Assembly (NCBI GenBank): GCA_002307115.1
Contig: DBTP01000103.1
Span: 979 to 43,576, forward strand
Length of the DNA stretch: 42,598 nt
Origin: Fibrobacter sp. UBA1313
GTDB taxonomy: Bacteria; Fibrobacterota; Fibrobacteria; Fibrobacterales; Fibrobacteraceae
Direction: 5' to 3'
The notes beneath the pieces were generated by a model, which was not told the DNA's origin, searched no databases, and was given only the letters and a program-made list of their open reading frames with translations. How positions within the stretch are numbered: position 1 is the first letter of the stretch; the number at the start of each line of letters is the position of its first letter. The position numbers and the translations under genes are program-made. Shown here piece by piece: positions 32,484 through 40,887 of this stretch.

Positions 32484-34742
32484 CTATAAGCTTTGACGGA
32501 TTAAGTTCAGAGCGCTGCCCGCTTTGAACCATTCCCATTGTTGTCCATTGTAAGTGTGGCCGAGGGCGATATTGTCTTTGCTCCCATCCGTATGGTGAGC
32601 CACCAAAGTAAAGGGGCTTCCCGGAGCGAATTGGGTGAGTCCCAGAATATCAAATACATCGGTTTCCTGAATTTTATCATAATCGGTCGGGGTTACGAAT
32701 GTAAGGGCTAAGATGCCTTGCTTTTTCAAGTTGGTTTCGTGGATACGCGCGAAACTTTTCACGATGACCGCTTTCACACCGAGGAAACGTGGTTCCATCG
32801 CAGCGTGTTCGCGGCTGGAGCCCTCTCCGTAGTTTTCGTCACCAATAACAATAGAGCCTGCACCTTGATCACGATAGGCTTTAGCGAGTACGGGGACTTC
32901 ATAGATGTTCCCGTCCGAGGACTTTACTTTATTGGTTTCGCCACTGAAAGCATTGACAGCACCGATGAGCATATTGCCCGAAATATTTTCCAGGTGACCA
33001 CGGTATTTGAGCCAGGGTCCTGCCATGGAAATGTGATCTGTGGTGCATTTGCCTTTGGCTTTGATAAGTAGGTGTGCAGCTTGAATATCTTTGCCATCCC
33101 AAGCGATAAAAGGAATGAGAGCTTGGAGACGCTTGCTATTCTTCGCAATATTAATTTGAATGGCGGAACCATCATTTGCCGGAGCTTGGTAACCAGCATC
33201 TTTGACTTCAAAGCCCTGGACGGGGAGTTCAGATGTTTCCGGTGGATTCAAACGCACGGTTTCCCCTGCGCTATTGACGAGAGTGTCGGTGTCTGGGTTA
33301 AATAAAAGAGAACCGCTTAAAGCAGCGATGACCGCCATTTGCGGGCTCGCGACGAAGGCGTGTGTATTCGGATTCCCATCGGCGCGCTTCGCAAAGTTGC
33401 GGTTAAAGGAATGCACGATACTGTTCTTTTCCTTTTTGTCGGCACCGAGACGATCCCACATCCCAATACAAGGCCCGCAAGCATTTGTCATGAGCGTTGC
33501 CCCAAATTGTTTGAATAGATCAATAAGACCATCGCGTTCGGCGGTATAGCGCACTTGTTCGGAACCAGGATTAATGATCAACGGCGCTTTTGGTTGGAGA
33601 CCTTTTCCCAAGGCTTGTTTGATGAGGCTCGCCGCTTGGTAGAGATCTTCGTAGCTGGAGTTGGTACAGCTTCCGATGAGAGAAGCACTCACGACATCCG
33701 TAGAATTATTTTCTCGGAGGGATTCCTTCATGTTAGAGACTGCGTAGGCGCGGTCTGGGCTAAAGGGGCCATTGTAATAGGGTTTGAGTTCATCGAGGTT
33801 GATTTCGACAACGCGGTCAAAAAACTTCTCTGGGGTGGCTTCCACTTCGGCATCACAGCGGAGGTGCTCTGCAATTTTATCTGCGGCATCGGCGATTGCT
33901 TCGCGATCCGTGGCCCGGAGATAGCGTGCCATGGATGCGTCATAGCTGAAGGTAGAACAAGTCGCACCGACTTCGGCACCCATGTTCGCAATGGTGGCTT
34001 TCCCTGTGGCAGAAAGGGCGCGGGCACCCTCTCCAAAATATTCCACGATGGCGTTCGTGCCGCCTTTTACTGTTAAAATGCCCGCCAGCTTTAGAATAAT
34101 GTCTTTGGCTGTTGCAAAACCTTTTAAGCTACCGGTGAGTTTTACACCGATCAGTTTCGGGTACTTGAGTTCCCAAGGGAGCCCCACCATAGCGTCCACA
34201 GCATCGGCACCGCCCACACCAATGGCGATCATGCCTAAACCGCCCGCGTTCACCGTGTGGGAATCCGTACCAATCATCATTCCACCGGGGAATGCATAAT
34301 TTTCAAGGACAACCTGATGAATAATGCCCGCACCCGGTCTCCAGAAATCAATGCCATACTTGGCAGCGACCGATTCCAGGAAGGAATAAACTTCTTTATT
34401 TTCTTCAAGCGCGAAAGGCAAATCTTTTTCAACGCCTTCTTTTGCGGTGATCAGGTGATCGCAATGGACGGAGCTTGGCACGGCTGTGCGGGGTTTCCCT
34501 GCCGTGGTAAATTGCAAAAGAGCCATCTGGGCGGTGGCATCCTGCATCGCCACGCGATCCGGGTGAAATTCGGCGAAGTCAGCACCGCGTTTGTAGGTAC
34601 GATTTTCTGCGCCTTCCACGAGGTGAGTATAGAGAATCTTTTCCGCTAAAGTGAGTGGGCGACCGAGTTCTTTGCGTGCTACGGCAACGCGGCCTGGAAT
34701 TTTCGCATAATGAGATTGGATCATGTCCAGATTAAATAGCAT
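32484..34742 (-). CDS. acn: Aconitate hydratase, mitochondrial-type
   Basis: Interconverts citrate and isocitrate in the TCA cycle using a [4Fe-4S] cluster. The 752-residue length, and MIGTDSHTVNAGGLGMIAIGVGGADAVDAMVGLPW, are of the eukaryotic mitochondrial/Bacteroidetes type rather than E. coli AcnA (about 890) or AcnB. Cluster ligands are C359 (IGSCTNSSYED), C422 and C425 (NACGPCIGMWDR). The swivel domain has CTTDHISMAGPWLKYRGH and GDENYGEGSSREHAAMEPR. The start is supported by GAGGT 5-9 bp upstream. It appears monocistronic. The upstream gap contains the truncated repeat copy 3. Confidence 0.96.
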   Translation of the reverse strand: MLFNLDMIQSHYAKIPGRVAVARKELGRPLTLAEKILYTHLVEGAENRTYKRGADFAEFHPDRVAMQDATAQMALLQFTTAGKPRTAVPSSVHCDHLITAKEGVEKDLPFALEENKEVYSFLESVAAKYGIDFWRPGAGIIHQVVLENYAFPGGMMIGTDSHTVNAGGLGMIAIGVGGADAVDAMVGLPWELKYPKLIGVKLTGSLKGFATAKDIILKLAGILTVKGGTNAIVEYFGEGARALSATGKATIANMGAEVGATCSTFSYDASMARYLRATDREAIADAADKIAEHLRCDAEVEATPEKFFDRVVEINLDELKPYYNGPFSPDRAYAVSNMKESLRENNSTDVVSASLIGSCTNSSYEDLYQAASLIKQALGKGLQPKAPLIINPGSEQVRYTAERDGLIDLFKQFGATLMTNACGPCIGMWDRLGADKKEKNSIVHSFNRNFAKRADGNPNTHAFVASPQMAVIAALSGSLLFNPDTDTLVNSAGETVRLNPPETSELPVQGFEVKDAGYQAPANDGSAIQINIAKNSKRLQALIPFIAWDGKDIQAAHLLIKAKGKCTTDHISMAGPWLKYRGHLENISGNMLIGAVNAFSGETNKVKSSDGNIYEVPVLAKAYRDQGAGSIVIGDENYGEGSSREHAAMEPRFLGVKAVIVKSFARIHETNLKKQGILALTFVTPTDYDKIQETDVFDILGLTQFAPGSPFTLVAHHTDGSKDNIALGHTYNGQQWEWFKAGSALNLIRQSL

Positions 34743-34793
34743 AAATTACCTCGTAAACTTGTAACGTGAATTTAGAATAATGGAGTCCTCTCA

Positions 34794-34856
34794 AGGGATC
34801 TCTAAAAATTCATTTTCCATAAAATTGATGGGGATGTTTTTGTGGAACTTCTCCGA
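34794..34856. repeat. Dispersed intergenic repeat, copy 3 (left half only)
   Basis: AGGGATCTCTAAAAATT (34794-34810) matches the left arm of copy 2, followed by CATTTTCCATAAAATTGAT and a GGAACTTCTCCG segment that align with the left half of copy 2. It ends at the recG stop codon; no right arm is present. Confidence 0.7.
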
Positions 34857-36896
34857 TTAATGAATACCGTCGTCGTTCCCTTCCGGGAGCTCACTGTACC
34901 ACGTCTGAATTTTTTCTCGAGTGGCTAAATCGAAATTCGGTTGGTTATCCAGAATTTCTTCGGAGAGATCCAGCATCTTTTGAATCAGGTTCTGATCTTC
35001 AATCCAATCAAACCAGCGGAATACCCACGCGCCGCTTTGTTCGCTCCCTTCTAAGTTGCCTGCGCCTCTATCGCGCATGTCCATTTCGGCAATTTCGAAA
35101 CCATCTTCGGTACCGGCGAAGCCTACCAAACGCTCCCGTGCGGTGTTGCTCTGCTCACACATGAGAAAGCACCATGCTTGCGCTTGTCCGCGCCCCACAC
35201 GCCCTCGCAACTGGTGCAGTTGCGCCAGACCAAAACGTTCGGGTTGGTCAATCACCATTAAGTTCGCCGCCGGAATATTCACGCCCACTTCGATCACGGT
35301 GGTGGCTACAATAACATGAATAGTCCCCGCCGCAAACGCCGCAAGGATTCTATCGCGTTCGCCATCATCCATTTGCCCATGGACAGCTCCCACTTTCCAC
35401 TCGGGGCTGAATGATTGCAGCTCTTCTTTAACTTCACCCACGCTTAATGCGCCGCCTTCGCTGTCAATTTCCACGCGGCTCACAACCCAGTAGCAGCGGT
35501 TGCCCTCAAGCGCTTCTTTCAGAATAAATGCCTTCATGTCTTCGCGCTTTTCGCTTTCCACCAGGCGCGTTTTAATCGGCATTCTTCCAGGAGGTTTTTC
35601 GCGCATCACAATGCTGGTGAGATCCCCGTAAAAAGTCATCGCCAAACTTCGCGGAATAGGTGTCGCACTCATCACGAGCAAGTCAGGATAATTTCCCTTG
35701 GCAAGCAAAGCTTCCCGCTGGTTCACCCCAAAACGGTGCTGCTCATCGATAATCACAAAAGTGAGATTTTCAAATAAAACATCTTTGGAAAATAAGGCAT
35801 GGGTGCCAATCACCGCATGGGTGAGCCCCATTTGTAATTCGCTCACAATGGAACGCCGTTCCACGGTGCCTGTGGCGCCTAAAAGCAAACTGATACGAAG
35901 CCCTGCCGCATCAAAAAATGGTTTGAGCGTCGCATAATGTTGTCGTGCCAAAATATCGGTAGGTACCATAAACGCACATTGCTCATGGGCGCCGCACACG
36001 GCAAGCATCGCGAGCATCGCCACCGCGGTTTTTCCGCTACCCACATCCCCTTGTAGCAGAGCATGAAATTGCTTTTTGCCGTGAAGTCCTTCTAAAATTT
36101 GTGCGAGCGCTTTGTCTTGCCCATCCGTTAAGGTGTAGGGGAGTTCCGCCCTCGCTTTCATTACCGCACCCTGGTCAATAGCCCTTTCGCGTCCGCGCAA
36201 AGCAAGACTTCGACGGCGTTTTGTCATACGCAAACAGAAAGGCAAAAGTTCCAGCTTCTTCAATTGCATCCGGCCTTGCATTGCATCTCCAAAGCTCACG
36301 GGAAAATGCAATCGCCGTAAATTTTCGAGCACGGGTTTGAGGCCCATGTATTCGGTGAGTTCCTTGGGGCATCCATTAGGAACGCTCAAGTTCGGCATCT
36401 TGAAAATTTGTGCGTACAAATTTCTAAAAAACTTCTGCTCCATGCGAGATTCACGAAGCACTTCGGAAATGCTATAAACGGGGACGATCCCCCCTTCAAA
36501 CGCAGTCTCTTCTTCCATGTGCTGAAGTTCGGGATGCACGATCTGTAGACCGCGATAATCGTTCACCTTACCGATTGCCATCCAGCGGCTTCCCACAGTA
36601 AGATTTTTTGCCCAATGATTTGCTCCACGGAAAAACACCAGACTCATTTGTCCTGTGCCATCATCCAGGTATGCAGTGAAACGGGACTTGCGCCCTCGAA
36701 TCATTCCTGCGCGTGCAATGTGACCAATCAGAATCACTTTGGCATCGGGCTTGCAATCCGCAATTTGAGTAATACGGGTGCGGTCCACCCAATCGCGGGG
36801 AACATTGTAGAGGAGGTCAACGATAGAACGGTAACCCGCTTCGTTCAGCGCCCGAACGCGTTTGGGGCCGAGGCCTGGGAGAGAAGATAAATCCAT
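34857..36896 (-). CDS. recG: ATP-dependent DNA helicase RecG
   Basis: Remodels stalled forks and branched DNA. The 679-residue protein has the wedge/OB domain near the N-terminus (LPGLGPKRVRALNEAG, VILIGHIARAGMIRGRKSRFTAYLDDGTG), helicase motif I LLQGDVGSGKTAVAMLAML, motif II IIDEQHRFGVNQREALLAKG, motif III VMSATPIPRSLAM, and motif VI HQLRGRVGRGQAQAWCFL. The TTVIEVGVNIPAANLMVIDQPERFGLAQLHQLRG stretch is nearly invariant in RecG. The DEQH version of motif II is normal for this family. It is monocistronic; repeat copies flank it on both sides (copy 3 after the stop, copy 4 upstream). Confidence 0.97.
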   Translation of the reverse strand: MDLSSLPGLGPKRVRALNEAGYRSIVDLLYNVPRDWVDRTRITQIADCKPDAKVILIGHIARAGMIRGRKSRFTAYLDDGTGQMSLVFFRGANHWAKNLTVGSRWMAIGKVNDYRGLQIVHPELQHMEEETAFEGGIVPVYSISEVLRESRMEQKFFRNLYAQIFKMPNLSVPNGCPKELTEYMGLKPVLENLRRLHFPVSFGDAMQGRMQLKKLELLPFCLRMTKRRRSLALRGRERAIDQGAVMKARAELPYTLTDGQDKALAQILEGLHGKKQFHALLQGDVGSGKTAVAMLAMLAVCGAHEQCAFMVPTDILARQHYATLKPFFDAAGLRISLLLGATGTVERRSIVSELQMGLTHAVIGTHALFSKDVLFENLTFVIIDEQHRFGVNQREALLAKGNYPDLLVMSATPIPRSLAMTFYGDLTSIVMREKPPGRMPIKTRLVESEKREDMKAFILKEALEGNRCYWVVSRVEIDSEGGALSVGEVKEELQSFSPEWKVGAVHGQMDDGERDRILAAFAAGTIHVIVATTVIEVGVNIPAANLMVIDQPERFGLAQLHQLRGRVGRGQAQAWCFLMCEQSNTARERLVGFAGTEDGFEIAEMDMRDRGAGNLEGSEQSGAWVFRWFDWIEDQNLIQKMLDLSEEILDNQPNFDLATREKIQTWYSELPEGNDDGIH

Positions 36897-37339
36897 AATT
36901 CGAACGGAAAGGTAGAAAAAATGAATTTTCTGCGAATTTTTGAGGCTTTCTGGTATTTGTTTTTCTACTGCTGTTATAAAAATATTCTTTTTTTTTGATT
37001 CATTTCTCTTGTACTTTAGGGTACGTTTCGAAATTCATTTTTTACCGTCAGAAGTGAGCATAAAACCACTGCCATAGTGCGTTATTCAAAGTGCCGAAGT
37101 TGTCAATATCCCTACTCCATTTCCTGCGCCTGCGATTTTTTTGTCTCGTACCCTATGGAATAGTTCACACTAAGCATTAAAGCGCAAGTGTTCGTGTATA
37201 AATTTCATGGCTGCAAGGCAACTTTTAGAGGGGGTTCTTTATCGCTTATAGTGTCTTTTCTTTGTAGAGTTTAGCTTCCTTGTCTTTTCAAATTTTTCTT
37301 ACTTTCTATATTTCACCCAAAATTATTGCGAGCTTTCCT
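36897..37339. other. Intergenic region between divergent genes, mostly repeat copy 4
   Basis: A 443-bp gene-free stretch between recG (minus) and the small secreted protein (plus). About half is repeat copy 4 (37017-37240). The flanks are AT-rich (a run of eight T near 36990), should hold the promoters for both genes, and show no ORF with features. Confidence 0.6.
37017..37240. repeat. Dispersed intergenic repeat, copy 4 (possibly composite)
   Basis: The left arm TAGGGTACG (37017-37025) has its perfect inverse CGTACCCTA at 37147-37155, giving a 139-bp unit with TA at both edges. The core ATTCAAAGTGCCGAA (37084-37098) matches copies 2 and 5. A further right-arm-like CAACTTTTAGAGGGGG lies at about 37218-37233, so the element may extend to 37240 and include GCATTAAAGCGC at 37174-37185, as in copy 5. 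Confidence 0.72.
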
Positions 37340-37735
37340 ATGAAAAAAATACTGACCCTTCTTTTGCTCCTCTCTGCTTTTGCTTTTTCTGCGGATCTTG
37401 TTGTCGAAGGAAAACTTACAGAAGTCCCAGGTAAAATGCCTACAAATGATTTGTATAATTATGTCTATATGTTCAAGTACAAGGTGATTAAAGTAGTCTC
37501 TGGTGACTTGAAGAAAAAAGAAGTTTTGGTGGGGGTGTATAATCCGCTCATTGCTCGCGGTCAGGTAAAAGATAAAATGACGGCCAAGGCCAAAGGCAAT
37601 GTTCGTAGTTTCAAGGCTGGTGATAAACATACTCTCAAACTCATTCCTCTTGAAGGCAATTGGGATGGCGCTATCGAAGATGAATATTTCGATGATGAAT
37701 CTGAACGTTATTTGGCTATTGAAGTGAATCAATAA
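37340..37735 (+). CDS. Small secreted protein beside the MBOAT gene
   Basis: A 131-residue exported protein: signal peptide MKKILTLLLLLSAFAFSA, then a beta-rich domain (LVVEGKLTEVPGKMPTNDLYNYVYMFKYKVIKVVSGDLKKKEVLVGVYNPLIARGQ) and an acidic C-terminus (WDGAIEDEYFDDESERYLAIE). I know no function. Small secreted proteins with the VEGKLTE and NDLYNYVYMFKY blocks do occur next to MBOAT acyltransferases, as here (25 bp before it), so a role in polysaccharide O-acylation is an inference from context. The frame opens at 37280, but the signal peptide sets the start at 37340. Shine-Dalgarno is weak. Confidence 0.78.
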   Translation: MKKILTLLLLLSAFAFSADLVVEGKLTEVPGKMPTNDLYNYVYMFKYKVIKVVSGDLKKKEVLVGVYNPLIARGQVKDKMTAKAKGNVRSFKAGDKHTLKLIPLEGNWDGAIEDEYFDDESERYLAIEVNQ

Positions 37736-37760
37736 ATTCTGACTTAGCGAATCTCTCCCG

Positions 37761-39179
37761 ATGGTTTTTTCTTCCCAGGTATTTCTTTTTTATTTTCTTC
37801 CCATTTTTTTTGTGGGATATTTTTTCCTCGTTTGGCGGGGCGTTCGTCATTCGTACCTGAACCTTTTTATAACCATTTTCAGTTACGTCTTTTACGGATG
37901 GATGGAACCCTGGCTTCTTGCTTTGATGTTCTGCTCCACTTGTACCGATTATGTTGCGGGTAGGTTTATTTCTGCGCAAGGGGCTTCCAGATGTCAGCGC
38001 AATTTGGCTCTTGCGCTCTCTATGACGGCGAATCTTTGTACGCTTGGATTTTTTAAATATTACATGTTTGCTATGGGTGGGCTTAACGCCATCATCGCTC
38101 GCTTGGGCCTTGAACCGTTTTCAGTCATGACCATTATCCTCCCCGTGGGCATTTCTTTTTATACGTTCCAATCCATGAGTTACACCATTGACGTGTGGCG
38201 TGGGGATGCTCCACCCGTGAAGAACCTTGCTACGTTTTCATGTTACGTCGCTCTGTTTCCGCAGTTAGTTGCGGGTCCTATTGTTCGTTACAACACGGTT
38301 GCTGAAGAACTCGCTTCTCGTACGCACACGTTTGAAAATTGGACCAAAGGCATGACTTATTTTTGTCTTGGTTTTGCGAAGAAAATTCTTATTGCCAATC
38401 AGGTGGGTATCATTGCGGATCGTGTTTTTCAGGCGGATGCTCCTGGCATATTAAATGCCTGGTGGGGTTGTCTCGCTTATACATTCCAGATTTATTTTGA
38501 CTTTTCTGCCTATTCCGATATGGCTGTGGGTCTTGGTTTAATGCTCGGCTTTCATTTCCCGAGAAATTTTAATGGTCCTTATCGCTCGGTGAGTATTTCT
38601 GACTTCTGGACGCGTTGGCACATGTCTCTCACCAAATGGCTGCGGGACTACCTTTATATTCCTCTCGGTGGGAATCGTCTTTCTAACAGGCGCACCTATA
38701 TTAACTTGTTCCTCGTCATGTTTGTGAGTGGTATTTGGCATGGTGCTGCATGGACATTCATTTGCTGGGGTCTTTATCATGCCTTCTTTATGCTCGCGGA
38801 ACGCTATAATAAAAAACAGGCTTGGTACTCTCGCATGCCTGTTTTTGTACAAATTTTAATAACACAAGTAATCGTTTTGTTCGGTTGGGTATTATTCCGT
38901 TCTGCGGATATCGGCAGTGCTTGGGAAATGTGGAAAGCGTTGATCGGACTTGCTCCAGTAAGTCTTGCCGACCCGCTTCTCACCGCTCAAATTTTCACAC
39001 CGACAAGTATCGTATTCATGATTCTCGCTCTCGGTTACGCTATTTCTCCAATTCGCGCATACACCTGGTGTCAAACCGTTTCTATTCCGCGCATGGTCAC
39101 GGCCATGGTACTTTTTGCCATAGCTACACTCTCGCTTTTTACACAGAGCTACAATCCATTCCTTTACTTCCAATTTTAG
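37761..39179 (+). CDS. MBOAT-family O-acyltransferase, AlgI-like
   Basis: A membrane O-acyltransferase that passes acyl groups across the inner membrane to an exported polysaccharide or lipid. The 472-residue protein has about eleven membrane segments. It has the AlgI/DltB signature LPVGISFYTFQSMSYTIDVWRG, the PQLVAGPIVRY loop, DFSAYSDMAVGLGLMLGFHFPRNFNGPY, FWTRWHMSLTKWLRDYLYIPLGGNR, and the catalytic His region FVSGIWHGAAWTFICWGLYHA. AlgI-type enzymes normally work with a periplasmic SGNH-type acyltransferase (AlgJ/AlgX); none follows here. The stop codon TAG at 39177-39179 is formed by the start of repeat copy 5. It is likely co-transcribed with the small secreted protein. Confidence 0.93.
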   Translation: MVFSSQVFLFYFLPIFFVGYFFLVWRGVRHSYLNLFITIFSYVFYGWMEPWLLALMFCSTCTDYVAGRFISAQGASRCQRNLALALSMTANLCTLGFFKYYMFAMGGLNAIIARLGLEPFSVMTIILPVGISFYTFQSMSYTIDVWRGDAPPVKNLATFSCYVALFPQLVAGPIVRYNTVAEELASRTHTFENWTKGMTYFCLGFAKKILIANQVGIIADRVFQADAPGILNAWWGCLAYTFQIYFDFSAYSDMAVGLGLMLGFHFPRNFNGPYRSVSISDFWTRWHMSLTKWLRDYLYIPLGGNRLSNRRTYINLFLVMFVSGIWHGAAWTFICWGLYHAFFMLAERYNKKQAWYSRMPVFVQILITQVIVLFGWVLFRSADIGSAWEMWKALIGLAPVSLADPLLTAQIFTPTSIVFMILALGYAISPIRAYTWCQTVSIPRMVTAMVLFAIATLSLFTQSYNPFLYFQF

Positions 39180-39402
39180 GGTTGTTATTCAAAGTGCCGA
39201 AGGTATCAATACCGCTAGTATTTACCTCGTTTCATTCCTACTCCACACTCATTTCGCAAAAGCATCTATGAAGGATCAGAGTCACTAAGTGCTAAAGCAC
39301 AATGGTCTCTGTTTCTGGCTCGGTTTGACGCTAAAGCGTCATTCGTTTTGCACAATACTCGTTCGATTTCATTCCCGCAAAGCAATCTTTAGAAGCCCTT
39401 AG
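39177..39402. repeat. Dispersed intergenic repeat, copy 5 (with hairpin insertions)
   Basis: The left end TAGGGTTG (39177-39184) is shortened. The core ATTCAAAGTGCCGAA is at 39187-39201. The right arm AATCTTTAGAAGCCCTTA (39384-39401) matches copy 2 with a few changes. Between them are CTGGCTCG (39315-39322) and two perfect hairpins, GTGCTAAAGCAC (39289-39300) and GACGCTAAAGCGTC (39327-39340). It fills the whole convergent gap between the MBOAT and EAL genes. Confidence 0.8.
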
Positions 39403-39407
39403 GCTTG

Positions 39408-40649
39408 CTAGGAAGTAAAGTCCAGACAAAGAATAAAAGGCTTTTGGGTAATATCCGTGAACCAACAACAAAAAGTTTGGCAAGTCGTTCCTGTTGCCAT
39501 ACTACGATAACGATGAGAAATAAAGTCTGGACGTAACTCGATATTTTTTGCCATTTCTTCTGTCCAGGGTTTCAGATAAATAAAATAATCTTTTTGACTA
39601 TGATCGGTTCCAGGAATTGCAGGAGCAAAAAATTTATTCGTGGAATAGGATTTTTTTTCTTCCTGAAATACGGTTGGGCTCACCTGTATGCCTTTTTGAT
39701 CAAGGATATAGGCACAGTCCGCATTTTCAAAAAATAGAAGTGCTTTTCGTAGCTCTGTTTTGTGAAGAGCCTCTTGGCTTTTACTCAATTGTTTACAAAT
39801 TAACTTTGCTTTTTGTGATACCGTCTCCCAGAATAATCTTTTGTGTTGAAGATTGGTTTTACAATTAGCAACAAATTCATTGCCTGTATTTTCAATAATG
39901 GAAAGAATTCGATTTTCGTTAAAATGAAATTCAGATTCTGGGGCAGGATGGGAAAAATAGAAGCCTTGAAAATAATTAATTCCTAAGTCAAGCAAACAAA
40001 GCACTTCTTCCTTAGTTTCTGTACCCTCGGCCAAAAGAAGGGAACCCATGCTATTGCAAAGTTCTACCATACTTTTAACAACCGCTTGCTGCATTCTATT
40101 TTTATGAATATTTTTAATCAAGCAACGATCTAGTTTGACTACGTCCGGTAATAACATCACTAAACGGTCTAAATTGGAAAACTTTTTTCCTAAGTCATCA
40201 ATAGCCACGAGAATTTTTTTTTCATGGCATAATTGAACAAATTCGAGAAGTTTAGCCTCATCAGTCACGTCCTCTTCACAAATCTCAAGCATCAAAAGAT
40301 CTTTGTCAAATTGAAGATTATGAACAATATCCAAAATGGAATGTTGATCATTGTTATCGCTAAAAAGGTAGCAGGGCAAATTGAGGGATAATATTTTTCT
40401 TTTTGCCGTTTGTTCTTTGGCAAACATTTGTATTGCGTGTACCTGACAAATATGGTCTAATTCGCGGATGCATTGCTTTTTGTGTGCATTTATGAAAAGA
40501 GTATCAGGTGACATAAGCTCATTTGATGTATTCCAAGCTCGAACTAAGGCTTCGTAAGCGATAATTTCGTGGGTCTTAACAGATATGATCGCTTGGTAGA
40601 ATGTGGTGAGTTGAGAAATTCCTAAAGTATCTTTAATTTTATTTATCAT
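39408..40649 (-). CDS. EAL-domain c-di-GMP phosphodiesterase with C-terminal sensory domain (YkuI-like)
   Basis: A 413-residue cytosolic protein. An N-terminal EAL domain (about 10-245) retains the catalytic set: E33 in AYEALVR, N90 in SLNLP, E122 in LEICEE, D151-D152, K172 in VVKLDR, E208 in LLAEGTE, Q228 in YFQGFYFSHP. Loop 6, usually DDFGxGxS, reads DDLGKKFS, with the second Gly replaced by Lys. The C-terminal part (about 290-413: FFENADCAYILDQKGIQVSP, RYRSMATGTTCQTFCCWFTD, FILCLDF) resembles the Cache/PAS-like YkuI_C domain. Probable role: hydrolysis of c-di-GMP under ligand control. It stands alone, with a 238-bp upstream region. Confidence 0.87.
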   Translation of the reverse strand: MINKIKDTLGISQLTTFYQAIISVKTHEIIAYEALVRAWNTSNELMSPDTLFINAHKKQCIRELDHICQVHAIQMFAKEQTAKRKILSLNLPCYLFSDNNDQHSILDIVHNLQFDKDLLMLEICEEDVTDEAKLLEFVQLCHEKKILVAIDDLGKKFSNLDRLVMLLPDVVKLDRCLIKNIHKNRMQQAVVKSMVELCNSMGSLLLAEGTETKEEVLCLLDLGINYFQGFYFSHPAPESEFHFNENRILSIIENTGNEFVANCKTNLQHKRLFWETVSQKAKLICKQLSKSQEALHKTELRKALLFFENADCAYILDQKGIQVSPTVFQEEKKSYSTNKFFAPAIPGTDHSQKDYFIYLKPWTEEMAKNIELRPDFISHRYRSMATGTTCQTFCCWFTDITQKPFILCLDFTS

Positions 40650-40676
40650 TGAAAATAGAGCCTTATCGATGTGATA

Positions 40677-40693
40677 ACTAAAAATACTTTAGT
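40677..40693. promoter_or_regulatory. Inverted repeat upstream of the EAL gene
   Basis: ACTAAA-AATAC-TTTAGT, a perfect 6-bp inverted repeat 28 bp before the EAL start codon (minus strand), positioned where an operator or a leader hairpin could act. Other short stems occur nearby in the AT-rich gap (ATGATTT with AAATCAT at about 40725-40743). Confidence 0.3.
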
Positions 40694-40887
40694 TTACCGC
40701 AATTAATGCAAAACTCATGCCAAAATGATTTCTGACAAATCATATCCCTTTAGTAATATGAAAAAACTTCATCTGTCATATTGCTGTTGTAAATTAATCA
40801 CAAAAACTTCAGCAAAAATGAAAGATTTCTGTCATTAGAAATACGAAATTGTTTACAATCGGTAGGGTGGTGAGCCTAGGAGTCTTC

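Noticed and set aside
34794..34856. Copy 3 as a plain terminator for recG
   Set aside because: No stem followed by a T-run on the minus strand; the match to the left half of the repeat family explains the sequence better.
37280..37339. 20-residue N-terminal extension of the small secreted protein
   Set aside because: The internal Met at 37340 begins a standard signal peptide; the extension would place it internally.
15279..39402. CRISPR array made of the dispersed repeats
   Set aside because: Copies are kilobases apart, long, and have inverted ends; there are no regular spacers or cas genes.
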